Source of the DNA: an uncultured Sphaerochaeta sp.
GTDB lineage: Bacteria; Spirochaetota; Spirochaetia; Sphaerochaetales; Sphaerochaetaceae
Reading direction: 5' to 3'
DNA length: 64,000 bases
Assembly: GCF_963677075.1 (NCBI RefSeq)
Contig: NZ_OY781873.1
Location: 620,001-684,000 of the forward strand
A program made the position numbers and the translations under genes. This document shows, piece by piece, positions 16,249 through 24,176 of the stretch; position 1 is the first letter of the stretch, and each line of letters starts with the position of its first letter. The notes under the pieces are model-generated. The model was not told the origin of the DNA. It did not search any database and saw only the letters and a program-made list of their open reading frames with translations.

Positions 16249-16926
16249 ATGATGAAAGAATTCGAAGGACGTACTGAGCAGGAAGCAATTGCAAAGGCAA
16301 TTGAGGAACTGCATATTGAGCGTGAAGATTTCGATGTTGAAATCGTTGAACCGGTCAAAAAAGGGCTCTTCAAGAAGAGCAATGTAAAGATCAGGATTCA
16401 TTTTGATGATGGAAGCAATCTGGAACCGGATACATTTGAAGATGATGAGAGAGAACTGGAACAGCCTATCAACAGCGAACTTGAGGACAAGTTGCTTACC
16501 TTTGTGGCTACAATCTTGGACAAGATGGGCTATGAAGGCAGGGTTTCCATTGGGTTCAGGAAGGAGCGTAAGCTTGGATTGAATATTGAGAGTGACAACT
16601 CAAATATTATCATTGGGCGTAAAGGTAAGAACCTTGATGCCATCCAGCTTATTGCCAATGTGTATGCTGGCCAACTCGATCCTGACATGAAGGTCATCGT
16701 TGATAGTGAAAACTATCGCATGAGGCATGAAGAGCAGCTGATCAGAATGGCTTTCAAGACAGCTGAACAGGTACGAAGGAGTGGAAGAAGCAAGTTGCTT
16801 GAGCCCATGAATCCGTATGAGAGAAGGCTTGTCCATACTGCACTCAATGACTTTGGTGGGGTAGAGACCAAGAGTGAGGGAGACGGGCTGTATAAACAGA
16901 TACGAATCTCCAACGAGAGAAACTAA
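16249..16926 (+). CDS. jag: Jag/KhpB RNA-binding protein
   Basis: RNA-binding protein of 225 residues usually encoded after yidC. The Jag N-terminal domain (about 1-50, EFEGRTEQEAIAKAIEELHIER...KKGLFKKSN) is followed by a KH domain (about 95-150, NIIIGRKGKNLDAIQLIAN, with the GxxG loop GRKG). An R3H-type domain follows (about 155-225, MNPYERRLVHTALNDF). Homologues bind small and messenger RNAs together with KhpA and affect envelope growth. It ends the operon, with a terminator seven bases past the stop. Confidence 0.93.
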   Translation: MMKEFEGRTEQEAIAKAIEELHIEREDFDVEIVEPVKKGLFKKSNVKIRIHFDDGSNLEPDTFEDDERELEQPINSELEDKLLTFVATILDKMGYEGRVSIGFRKERKLGLNIESDNSNIIIGRKGKNLDAIQLIANVYAGQLDPDMKVIVDSENYRMRHEEQLIRMAFKTAEQVRRSGRSKLLEPMNPYERRLVHTALNDFGGVETKSEGDGLYKQIRISNERN

Positions 16927-16932
16927 CCCAAC

Positions 16933-16962
16933 AACGGGAGCCAATCAAGGTTCCCGTTTTTA
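16933..16962 (+). terminator. intrinsic terminator after jag
   Basis: AACGGGA (16933-16939) pairs with TCCCGTT (16952-16958) around a 12-base loop and is followed by TTT. It closes the rpmH-rnpA-yidC-jag transcript. Confidence 0.75.
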
Positions 16963-16966
16963 ATGC

Positions 16967-16995
16967 TTGACAAATATTCAGAACAGACCTACTGT
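16967..16995 (+). promoter_or_regulatory. nrdDG promoter
   Basis: TTGACA (16967-16972), a 17-bp spacer and TACTGT (16990-16995) place the transcript start near 17002, giving a leader of about 250 bases that contains the cobalamin riboswitch. Confidence 0.65.
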
Positions 16996-17000
16996 TGCTA

Positions 17001-17250
17001 GTGTGCCGTATGGCACAAAACACTATATCTTGTGTGTATAGGAAAAGGGAAGTTGGGTGTAGAAGCCCACGCGGTCCCGCCGCTGTGATGGGGAGTTCCG
17101 GGCAATATCCACTGGAGAAATCTGGGAAGGAGCCTGGGATGAAGAACCTAAGCCAGAAGACCTTGCCTGTACAGACACGCCGTCACGGAGAATGACATAA
17201 GGCGTGTGCCTCAGAGCACCCTCTTTATACGTCTTGTCTCCGCGAGGAGG
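17001..17250 (+). promoter_or_regulatory. cobalamin riboswitch controlling nrdDG
   Basis: The leader contains the conserved AdoCbl aptamer core GCCGCTGTGATGGGGAG (from about 17089) and the B12 box AAGCCAGAAGACCTTGCC (17150-17167). Downstream, ACACGCC (17175-17181) pairs with GGCGTGT (17201-17207). Just before the gene, CTCC (17238-17241) and GGAG (17246-17249) enclose a GCGA tetraloop and bury the GAGGAGG ribosome site. No terminator with a U-tract is visible, so control is probably translational. Cobalamin would lower production of this B12-independent reductase, a logic known for other RNR operons; a B12-dependent class II enzyme elsewhere is implied but not seen. Confidence 0.92.
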
Positions 17251-17255
17251 AAACC

Positions 17256-19331
17256 ATGCAACAGCAAGTGGTCAAAAGAGACGGGCAGGTGGTTCTCTGC
17301 GAGGTTCAGAAAATCATTGATGCAATCGAAAAAGCAGCGAATGCTGCAGGACAAAAAGTGGATGCCAAGATGGTCGCTGCCACCGTTTTGTCCAAGACAA
17401 AGGGAAAGGACAAGGTAGAGGTGGAGTATATCCAGGATCTTGTTGAAGAATCCCTGATGGAGCAGAGCTATCAAGCAACTGCAAAAGCATACATCCTCTA
17501 CCGTAAGGGAAGGGAACGGGTAAGAGAGGGCAAGGCCCTCATCAAGGCAACGAATGAGATGTTCAGTGCCTACCTTGATGATACAACCTGGAGAGTCAAG
17601 GAAAATGCCAATACCAGGCGTTCTGTCAATGGTATGAACAACTACATCCGAGAACGATTCACTGAGCAGTACTGGTTGCATGAAATCTATCCTGAGACTA
17701 TCCGTGAAGCCCACCAGAGTGGATCACTGCATCTCCATGATCTTGGCTTCTTTGGCCCATACTGTTGTGGCTGGGACCTTCGCCAGCTGCTAACCTCTGG
17801 CTTTGGAGGTGTTGATGGTAAAGTTTCCAGTAAGCCGGCAAAACATTTTCGGTCCCTGCTTGGACAGGTGGTGAATGCAACCTTCACCTTCCAGGGTGAG
17901 TGCGCAGGAGCTCAGGCCTGGTCTTCTTTTGACACTTACTGTGCACCATTTATCAGATATGATGGCCTTACCTTTCGTGAGGTCAAGCAAGCAATGCAGG
18001 AGTTCATTTTCAATCTCAATGTCCCTACACGAGTAGGTTTCCAGTGCCCCTTCTCCAATCTGACCTTTGACATCACCATTCCCTCCAGCTTACGGGATGT
18101 CTCGGTGATCCGGGGAGGAGAGCTGCAAAAAGAGACCTATGGGGAGTTCCAGGATGAGATGGATATGATCAACCAAGCCTTCTGTGAGGTCATGGAGGAA
18201 GGGGATGCTTCAGGAAGAGTGTTCACATTCCCCATCCCTACCTATAATGTAACCAAGCAGTTTCCCTGGGACTCGAAGGTTGTTGATTCCATTTTTGCCA
18301 TGACCGCAAAATATGGGATTCCTTACTTCTCAAATTATGTGAACAGTGATTTATCCCCTGAGGATGCGCTCTCAATGTGCTGTCGACTTAGACTCGATAC
18401 CTCTGAGCTGAAGAAGCGAGGTGGGGGGCTCTTTGGGTCTAATCCCCTTACTGGTTCGATCGGTGTGGTGACATTGAACCTTCCCAGGCTTGCCTATGAG
18501 AGCAAGGATGAGAAACAATTCATGTCTGCACTCCATGATCTTTCCCACCTAGCTAAAAAGAGCCTTGAGATCAAGCGAAACGTCATTGAGAAGCAGACCG
18601 AACGTGGTATGTATCCCTTTAGCCGGTTCTCCTTGGAAACGGTAAAACAACGTAATGGGTGCTATTGGGCAAACCACTTCAGTACCATCGGAATCGTGGG
18701 GATGGAAGAGGCTTGTCTCAACCTATTCGGTAAGGAAGGATCCCTTACAACCGAGAAAGGACAGTCCTTTGCCCTTCGGGTACTCTCAACGTTACGGGAA
18801 ATTATACAAGGCTTCCAGAGAGATACAGGTAACTTCTACAACCTTGAGGCGACCCCCGCCGAGGGAGCCAGCTACCGATTGGCAAACCTCGATAAGAAAG
18901 CCTTTGGAGATATCATTACCGCCGGCGAAGATGTTGCTTACTATACCAACTCCTCCCAGCTCCCTGTAGGCTATACCGATGATCTCTATGAGACACTGGA
19001 GAAGCAGGACGAACTACAGTGCCAATACACAGGAGGAACAGTCCTTCATCTCTATCTTGCCCAGAGAATAGAGGACCCAAAGCTTGCCAAGCAGTTGGTA
19101 AGGAATGTATGTACCCGTTACAAACTTCCCTATGTCTCCCTTACCCCTACCTTCTCTACCTGCAAGAACCATGGATATCTCGATGGAGAGGTTGAGTATT
19201 GCCCGTATTGCGGGGAAAAGACCGAGGTATGGACCAGGGTGGTTGGCTATCTCAGGCCAAAGGAAGATTTCCATCCTGGAAAGCAAGAGGAACATCGCCA
19301 GAGAAAGTCTTACGCGGTAAAAGTATCATGA
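17256..19331 (+). CDS. nrdD: anaerobic (class III) ribonucleoside-triphosphate reductase
   Basis: Oxygen-sensitive glycyl-radical enzyme of 691 residues that makes deoxyribonucleotides from NTPs. An N-terminal ATP-cone (about 1-90, VVKRDGQVVLCEVQKII) provides allosteric control. The catalytic barrel follows, and the C-terminal glycyl-radical site is G664 in RVVGYLRP. A zinc-site region lies just before it (C636, H640, C649, C652 in TCKNHGY...YCPYCG). The ATG follows GAGGAGG by five bases. The stop overlaps the nrdG start (ATGA). Its leader is a cobalamin riboswitch. The presence of this enzyme argues for anaerobic life. Confidence 0.97.
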   Translation: MQQQVVKRDGQVVLCEVQKIIDAIEKAANAAGQKVDAKMVAATVLSKTKGKDKVEVEYIQDLVEESLMEQSYQATAKAYILYRKGRERVREGKALIKATNEMFSAYLDDTTWRVKENANTRRSVNGMNNYIRERFTEQYWLHEIYPETIREAHQSGSLHLHDLGFFGPYCCGWDLRQLLTSGFGGVDGKVSSKPAKHFRSLLGQVVNATFTFQGECAGAQAWSSFDTYCAPFIRYDGLTFREVKQAMQEFIFNLNVPTRVGFQCPFSNLTFDITIPSSLRDVSVIRGGELQKETYGEFQDEMDMINQAFCEVMEEGDASGRVFTFPIPTYNVTKQFPWDSKVVDSIFAMTAKYGIPYFSNYVNSDLSPEDALSMCCRLRLDTSELKKRGGGLFGSNPLTGSIGVVTLNLPRLAYESKDEKQFMSALHDLSHLAKKSLEIKRNVIEKQTERGMYPFSRFSLETVKQRNGCYWANHFSTIGIVGMEEACLNLFGKEGSLTTEKGQSFALRVLSTLREIIQGFQRDTGNFYNLEATPAEGASYRLANLDKKAFGDIITAGEDVAYYTNSSQLPVGYTDDLYETLEKQDELQCQYTGGTVLHLYLAQRIEDPKLAKQLVRNVCTRYKLPYVSLTPTFSTCKNHGYLDGEVEYCPYCGEKTEVWTRVVGYLRPKEDFHPGKQEEHRQRKSYAVKVS

Positions 19332-20035
19332 TTGTCAGTGGTATTGAAGGCTCATCATTCCTGGACTATCCAGGGATGTTGAGCTGTGTTCTCTTTACCC
19401 AAGGGTGCAATTATGACTGCTTTTATTGTCATAATCGTGCATTAATTGGATATAAGAATGGTGTTATAGGCTATCAAGAGATAGAGAGTTTTCTGAAAAA
19501 ACGAGTGGGTTTTCTACAAGCGGTTGTCATCAGTGGAGGGGAGCCTACTTTGCACGGTAGCCTTCCTCAGTATTTCTCCTTGGCAAAAAGCCTAGGCTAT
19601 CTTACCAAGCTTGATACCAATGGGAGTCGGCCGGAAGTGCTTTTGGAATTGTTGGAAGCAGGCCTAATCGACTATGTTGCATTGGATGTGAAAGCACCTT
19701 GGGCAAGGTATCGGGAAATTGCGGGAAAAGGAGCTGATCCAGCGAATGTGCAGCGATGTGTGTCTTTACTTCAGGAGTATCAAGTGATGCATCCTTCCTT
19801 CCAATGGGAGGTGAGAACCACATTGGCTCCAACCTTAATGGAAGAGGATTTATTGGAGATTGCTGGAATGCTGCCAGAAGTAAACCGTTGGGTACTGAAT
19901 TTCTATCGCACACCGAAGGATTACAAGGAAGAGGATGGAATGAGGATCAACCAACCCGCCCTGAGCGAGCGGGAGGTTGCTTGCATGCAAGAGAGATTGC
20001 TTCTCTTGCAGCCGAATCTCAAGCGAGTGAGATAA
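19328..20035 (+). CDS. nrdG: NrdD-activating radical SAM protein
   Basis: Radical SAM enzyme of 235 residues that abstracts hydrogen from the NrdD glycine to form the active radical. The 4Fe-4S motif CNYDCFYC (CxxxCxxC) sits in [17 protein letters not shown], and GGEPTL is the SAM-binding GGE motif. I start at ATG 19328, four bases inside the nrdD stop (ATGA), which implies translational coupling; the longer frame reaching 19199 lies inside nrdD. Its 3' end overlaps the convergent metK gene by 17 bases. Confidence 0.94.
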   Translation: MIVSGIEGSSFLDYPGMLSCVLFTQGCNYDCFYCHNRALIGYKNGVIGYQEIESFLKKRVGFLQAVVISGGEPTLHGSLPQYFSLAKSLGYLTKLDTNGSRPEVLLELLEAGLIDYVALDVKAPWARYREIAGKGADPANVQRCVSLLQEYQVMHPSFQWEVRTTLAPTLMEEDLLEIAGMLPEVNRWVLNFYRTPKDYKEEDGMRINQPALSEREVACMQERLLLLQPNLKRVR

Positions 20036-21164
20036 TCTGTTCCCAGGGAAGGTCGCTCTTGCCGAAGTGACCATAGTTCATGGTCTTCTGGTAGATCGGC
20101 CTTTTTAGATCCAATGTCTTTATGATGCCAGCTGGGGTGAGGTCGAACTTCTCCCTTACCAGCTTTTCCAACTGTTCATCGTCCTCTGTTCCTGTCCCAA
20201 AGGTATCGACATACACGGAGATGGGATAGGGAACACCAATTGCATAGGAGAGTTGGACCTCACAGGTTGTACAAAAACCATTTGCTACCAGGTTCTTTGC
20301 AACGTAGCGAGCCATGTAAGCACCGCTTCGGTCAACCTTTGAGGGATCTTTCCCGCTGAATGCCCCGCCTCCATGACGACCCATTCCACCATAGGTATCA
20401 ACAATGATTTTTCTTCCTGTTAGTCCAGTGTCCCCTGCAGGACCTCCCGTGACAAATCTACCAGTTGGATTAATGTACACCTTGGTTTTATCGTTCAACA
20501 GGCCGGTAGGTCCCAGCACGGTTTCAATGACTTCCTTTGTAAGATAAGAGATAAGGGTATCACGACGGGCTTGTTCGGAATGTTGGTGACTGATGACCAC
20601 CGAATCTATGTGTACTGGTTTCCCATCTTGGTACAACAGTGATACCTGGCTCTTTGCATCGGGTCTCAAGAAGGGAGCTTCGCCACTTTTTCTCAGCTTG
20701 CTCGCCCTTTCCAGGAGTTGATGTGCCCAGTAGATTGGGGCTGGCATGAGAGTCTCTGTCTCATTGCAGGCATACCCGAACATCATGCCCTGGTCGCCAG
20801 CACCTTGTTGGCCGTACAGGGATGTTTCAGCAGTAACTCCCATGGAGATATCCGGTGATTGGGTATTGGTAAAATCCATTACCTTGAGGGAATGGTAATC
20901 AAAACCGATTCCCTCATCAGTATATCCAATTTCCTTTACCGTGGATCTAACAATGTTGTCTATGTCGATTGTTGCATTGGTGGAAAGCTCTCCTCCAACC
21001 ACAACCCTGTCAGTCGTTGCGAAGACTTCACAGGCAACCCTGCTCTGTGGGTCCTGGGCAAGACAAGCATCCAATACGGCATCGGAGATCTGATCGCAGA
21101 CCTTGTCCGGATGTCCCTCACTGACTGATTCTGAAGTAAAAATGTGTGAACCGTGTGTTAACAT
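20019..21164 (-). CDS. metK: S-adenosylmethionine synthetase
   Basis: Makes SAM from methionine and ATP. The 381-residue protein has the N-terminal [19 protein letters not shown], the ATP motif [12 protein letters not shown] and the P-loop-like [16 protein letters not shown]. It is transcribed leftward and ends inside the nrdG 3' end. The ribosome site AAGGAAGGG lies seven bases before the ATG, within a hairpin that a SAM-sensing leader appears to control. It completes the methionine-to-SAM route encoded by the metH operon at 45-52 kb. Confidence 0.98.
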   Translation of the reverse strand: MLTHGSHIFTSESVSEGHPDKVCDQISDAVLDACLAQDPQSRVACEVFATTDRVVVGGELSTNATIDIDNIVRSTVKEIGYTDEGIGFDYHSLKVMDFTNTQSPDISMGVTAETSLYGQQGAGDQGMMFGYACNETETLMPAPIYWAHQLLERASKLRKSGEAPFLRPDAKSQVSLLYQDGKPVHIDSVVISHQHSEQARRDTLISYLTKEVIETVLGPTGLLNDKTKVYINPTGRFVTGGPAGDTGLTGRKIIVDTYGGMGRHGGGAFSGKDPSKVDRSGAYMARYVAKNLVANGFCTTCEVQLSYAIGVPYPISVYVDTFGTGTEDDEQLEKLVREKFDLTPAGIIKTLDLKRPIYQKTMNYGHFGKSDLPWEQIISLA

Positions 21165-21170
21165 ACTACA

Positions 21171-21290
21171 CCCTTCCTTATGGAACTGCGGAAGGGGGAA
21201 CTCAACTCAAATAGATTGATACGCTCCCCTTTTAGCAAGTTTCTTTATTGACGCCCGCAAGCCGGGAGGCTGACAAATCGACGTCATTGA
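21171..21290 (-). promoter_or_regulatory. candidate SAM-II/SAM-V-type riboswitch with SD-sequestering hairpin before metK
   Basis: In the metK leader (minus strand), stem TGACG/CGTCA (21282-21286 with 21249-21253) encloses a loop that begins with a GATTT segment and holds CTCCC (21264-21268). After the stem come ATAAA and then GCTAAAAGGGGAG (21224-21236). CTCCC can pair with GGGAG to form a pseudoknot. The GATTT, ATAAA and GCTAAAA-GGG order matches what I recall of the SAM-II core. Downstream, CCCTTCC (21190-21196) pairs with GGAAGGG (21171-21177), hiding the ribosome site, while AAGGGG (21226-21231) can pair with CCCCTT instead. SAM binding would therefore turn translation off. The family assignment is by eye. 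Confidence 0.62.
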
Positions 21291-21338
21291 AAAAGATAGT
21301 ACCAAGAAACACGGTTTTTTACAAGACAATGGTAGGGG

Positions 21339-21378
21339 TTTACATAACAATAATTGTTATGATATATATAATGTTATG
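21339..21378 (+). promoter_or_regulatory. promoter and 19-bp palindromic operator of the ArsR-like regulator
   Basis: CATAACAATAATTGTTATG (21343-21361) is a perfect 19-bp palindrome. An extra half-site TGTTATG lies at 21372-21378 and overlaps the start codon. TTTACA (21339-21344) and TATATA (21363-21368) could be -35 and -10 boxes 18 bp apart, with the palindrome between them. Occupation by the encoded regulator would block RNA polymerase, so autorepression is likely. The predicted transcript start falls at the ATG. Confidence 0.65.
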
Positions 21379-21897
21379 AAGATGGTATATATACAAGATG
21401 GAAAACAGTTGGAAATCTACATGCACCCTAAGCGGCAGCAGATTTTACATGAGTTGAGTGTGCAGGGACCGATGACAGCCAAGATGCTCAGTGATGCTCT
21501 CGAAATGACCCCCTCCAGTGCAAAACATCATGTTTCCCGATTGATGGAGTTACAGGTAGTCGAGGTGGACCACACGGAATTGATCCATGGTATTACCGCA
21601 ACCTATTATCGAAAACGATTGGTGACGGTGAGTTTCAGCTCTCTCGCTGAAGAGAAAAGAAAGCTTGCTTCCGATATGGTGACCAAACAAATCCACGATG
21701 ACTTCTACAAGAAGGCTCAATCCTTTACCGATGGAGATGGTCATTTCCAGGCGGACCAGATTTCGGGAGTCGTACATCTTAGTAAAGATGAGGCTGATGA
21801 GCTTTATAAGCGAATCAGAGCGTTCATAGATGAGAAAGAGAAGAAAGAGGAAGGGACTGAGCCCTTTGTCTTCTCCCTGATGGCCTATCATGCATAG
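21376..21897 (+). CDS. ArsR-like winged-helix transcriptional regulator
   Basis: A 173-residue putative repressor. Residues about 15-70 form a winged helix (HPKRQQILHELSVQGPMTAKMLSDALEMTPSSAKHHVSRL), as in ArsR/HTH_20 proteins. The remainder is helical and charged and may bind a ligand or mediate dimer contacts; no metal-binding cysteine pair is visible. The gene has no ribosome site and its -10 box lies right before the ATG, which suggests a leaderless mRNA. Its last codons overlap the start of the MFS gene by eight bases. Regulator and transporter therefore form a two-gene unit, possibly a drug-sensing efflux module; the ligand is unknown. Confidence 0.8.
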   Translation: MKMVYIQDGKQLEIYMHPKRQQILHELSVQGPMTAKMLSDALEMTPSSAKHHVSRLMELQVVEVDHTELIHGITATYYRKRLVTVSFSSLAEEKRKLASDMVTKQIHDDFYKKAQSFTDGDGHFQADQISGVVHLSKDEADELYKRIRAFIDEKEKKEEGTEPFVFSLMAYHA

Positions 21898-23092
21898 CAG
21901 TATGTTCCACCCTGCTGCTTACATGGCTAGCTTGTCTGCCTCTTATCTTGCATTGGGCGTGACGCTACCCGCCATGAGCCTGATTGTCATAAGTAAAGGA
22001 TATCCGCTTGAGTATCTGGCTGTGATCATGGTCATCTATTCGGTAGCGGTAATGGCAGCTGAAGTTCCCAGTGGTGTGTTTGCCGATACCTGCGGAAGAA
22101 AGGCGAGTTTTCTCCTTGGCCTTGCCTTCTCTCTGTTGGGTACCCTCTGTATTCTGTTTGATTCCCTTATACTCCTTGGGTTGGGTTTTTTGCTTTCCGG
22201 GTTGGGAAGAGCCTTTGGAAGTGGGAGTCTTGACGCGAAATATATTGAAGACGGACAAAGAAACGGAAACAAGCTTGAGGACCTGGTATATGCACTGGAG
22301 ATCAATTCAGGAATTTCCCTTAGTTTGGGAGCTCTGCTGGGAGGTTGGCTACTTACCCTTGGCAAAGAGGGACCATCCCTGACACAACCACTTCTTCTGG
22401 TCCGTATGGTGTTGTTGGTAGGGGCCTTGCTACTGGTAATCTTTTCCATCAGGGAAGAGGTCTCCCAGGATATGAAGCGTATCTCCTATAAAGAGCAGTT
22501 TCGCTTGTTCGTATCCACGCTACGCTCCTCTCCCTTTCTTGTCCTATATTGCGTGAGTGTTCTCTTTCAGGGAATGTTGTTGGCCTCCCTTGAAAGCTAT
22601 TGGCAGCCATACCTGAAAAGGTTGCTTCTGGATGATTCCATGCTTTGGGTGCTGGGGATGACGACAGCCATCATATTCTCCATCAGCATCCTTGGATCGG
22701 TATTCGGCAAGAAGCTTGTGAAGTATAAGCGTCCTGTAGGTATCTATAGCATACTTTTCATCCTTGTCTACCTGCTGCAAGTTCTACTCTCCATGACCAC
22801 GAGCATGGTATGGTTCTTGGGTGTGTTCTCCCTGATCTATCTTTTGCTTGGGGTTCTCTCTGTGGTTGGAACCTATGTGTTGAACAAGGTCTCAGAGGAT
22901 ACGGTGAGGACAAGCATGTTAAGTCTCTCCTCTTTCAGCCTGCAAGCAGGGGGAGTCCTTGCCAACCTGTTTGCAACCTCCCTGTTCCTTGTTGGAGGAA
23001 TTGGTTTGTTCTGGAGAGTCTCTGCCTTCGTGGGAATCATGGGAATCCTGTTCCTGACCAAGCCGATGCTACAGCGATTTCCAAGATCCTGA
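21890..23092 (+). CDS. major facilitator superfamily transporter
   Basis: A 400-residue integral membrane protein with about 12 hydrophobic segments. The MFS loop 2-3 motif is visible as GVFADTCGRKASFLLG, in the form GxFADxxGRK. Its substrate cannot be told from sequence. It overlaps the upstream regulator gene by eight bases, so translation is probably coupled and expression controlled by the regulator's palindromic operator. A second start at the ATG at 21902 is possible. The 3' end overlaps the convergent PfkB kinase gene by 24 bases. Confidence 0.85.
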   Translation: MHSSMFHPAAYMASLSASYLALGVTLPAMSLIVISKGYPLEYLAVIMVIYSVAVMAAEVPSGVFADTCGRKASFLLGLAFSLLGTLCILFDSLILLGLGFLLSGLGRAFGSGSLDAKYIEDGQRNGNKLEDLVYALEINSGISLSLGALLGGWLLTLGKEGPSLTQPLLLVRMVLLVGALLLVIFSIREEVSQDMKRISYKEQFRLFVSTLRSSPFLVLYCVSVLFQGMLLASLESYWQPYLKRLLLDDSMLWVLGMTTAIIFSISILGSVFGKKLVKYKRPVGIYSILFILVYLLQVLLSMTTSMVWFLGVFSLIYLLLGVLSVVGTYVLNKVSEDTVRTSMLSLSSFSLQAGGVLANLFATSLFLVGGIGLFWRVSAFVGIMGILFLTKPMLQRFPRS

Positions 23093-24103
23093 AGCAAAGA
23101 GATCTCTGAGTTCTTTTGCTTTCTCCTTGCTGAACTGGGCCCCACGTTGCCTGATTATCTCACCGGCAAGGATGGAGGCGATTGTTCCCGATTCTTGTAT
23201 TGAGTAGTCATGGTACAGTCCATAGAGGAATCCTGCGGCGTACACATCCCCAGCACCTGTGGTATCGGTAGGAACTACTGGTCCCTTGACCGGAATATTG
23301 ATGATCTTTCCTTCGTGGCTGATGTAGGAACCTTTTTTCCCATTCTTTACAATGGCTGTCCTACAGAGCTTACCCATGGAACGACAACACTCATAAGGGT
23401 CATAGTTGTCAAAGAGAATCCTTGCCTCCTCCCGGTTTGCAAACACAATGTCACACTCTTGGCTGATGAGGTTGAGGAAGGGCTCCCTGTAACGGCCAAC
23501 AGCAAACGGGTCTGCGAGATCAAAAGAGACAACTGTTTTATGTTCCTTTGCAATGTGCAAGGCCTTCTTGATGGCTTCTTGCTGGCTTTTGGTATCCCAC
23601 ATATAGCCAGTAAAGTGGAAGAAGGAGGCTTTTTTCACGGTGTCCTCGTCTACATCGGCCATCTCATAGAGCCGGTTTGCTCCCAGGAATGTATTCATGC
23701 TTCGCTCACTATCTGGAGTAATAAGGATGACCGTAGAACCAGTCATTTCCTTGTCGGTTATAGCAAGCTGGTCAGCAACCCCAAGTTCCTTGAGACGCTG
23801 TTGATAGATGTGGCCATTCTCATCGCTACCAATCTTTCCTGCCAATGTTGTCTTTACACCTAGTGAGGCAAGGGCGATGATTGTGTTGGGACAGGAGCCT
23901 CCACAGCTGTAGGTTGTTTTGCGTTCCTTGGAGAGGAGCATGAGCTCTTCCATTCTCTGTGGGCCGATCAAGGCCATGGTACCCTTGTGGATTCCAAGTG
24001 CGGTAATATCATCTTCCTCAACACTGACAATGATGTCGATGAGGGGGTTCCCTATGCCATAGACCATGTGCTCACTTTCTTTCATGTATGGGTATTCTAC
24101 CAT
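23069..24103 (-). CDS. PfkB-family sugar/nucleoside kinase (adenosine-kinase-like)
   Basis: Ribokinase-fold kinase of 344 residues. The N-terminal signature GNPLIDIIVSV, the GGSCPNTIIALASLG segment and the C-terminal PfkB motif DTTGAGDVYAAGFLYG (catalytic Asp in GAGD) are clear. The architecture and the GNPLID start resemble adenosine-kinase-type members, so adenosine or another nucleoside is a possible substrate, but this is not proven. Three in-frame ATGs (24103, 24085, 24067) are possible; I keep the first because AGGTGG lies upstream. The gene diverges from murA. Confidence 0.85.
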   Translation of the reverse strand: MVEYPYMKESEHMVYGIGNPLIDIIVSVEEDDITALGIHKGTMALIGPQRMEELMLLSKERKTTYSCGGSCPNTIIALASLGVKTTLAGKIGSDENGHIYQQRLKELGVADQLAITDKEMTGSTVILITPDSERSMNTFLGANRLYEMADVDEDTVKKASFFHFTGYMWDTKSQQEAIKKALHIAKEHKTVVSFDLADPFAVGRYREPFLNLISQECDIVFANREEARILFDNYDPYECCRSMGKLCRTAIVKNGKKGSYISHEGKIINIPVKGPVVPTDTTGAGDVYAAGFLYGLYHDYSIQESGTIASILAGEIIRQRGAQFSKEKAKELRDLFASGSWKSL

Positions 24104-24176
24104 TGCTTTCCACCTGTATTCAACAAGAAGCTTGCGAAACTATCGTACCAAGGGTAGGATGAACGAGGAGGCAGCA

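Noticed and set aside
21165-21310. SAM-I (S-box) or SMK-box riboswitch before metK
   Set aside because: The S-box core with CTTATCAAGAG-type and GGAGGGA motifs is not present, and the pairing is a pseudoknot, not a four-way junction or SMK fold.
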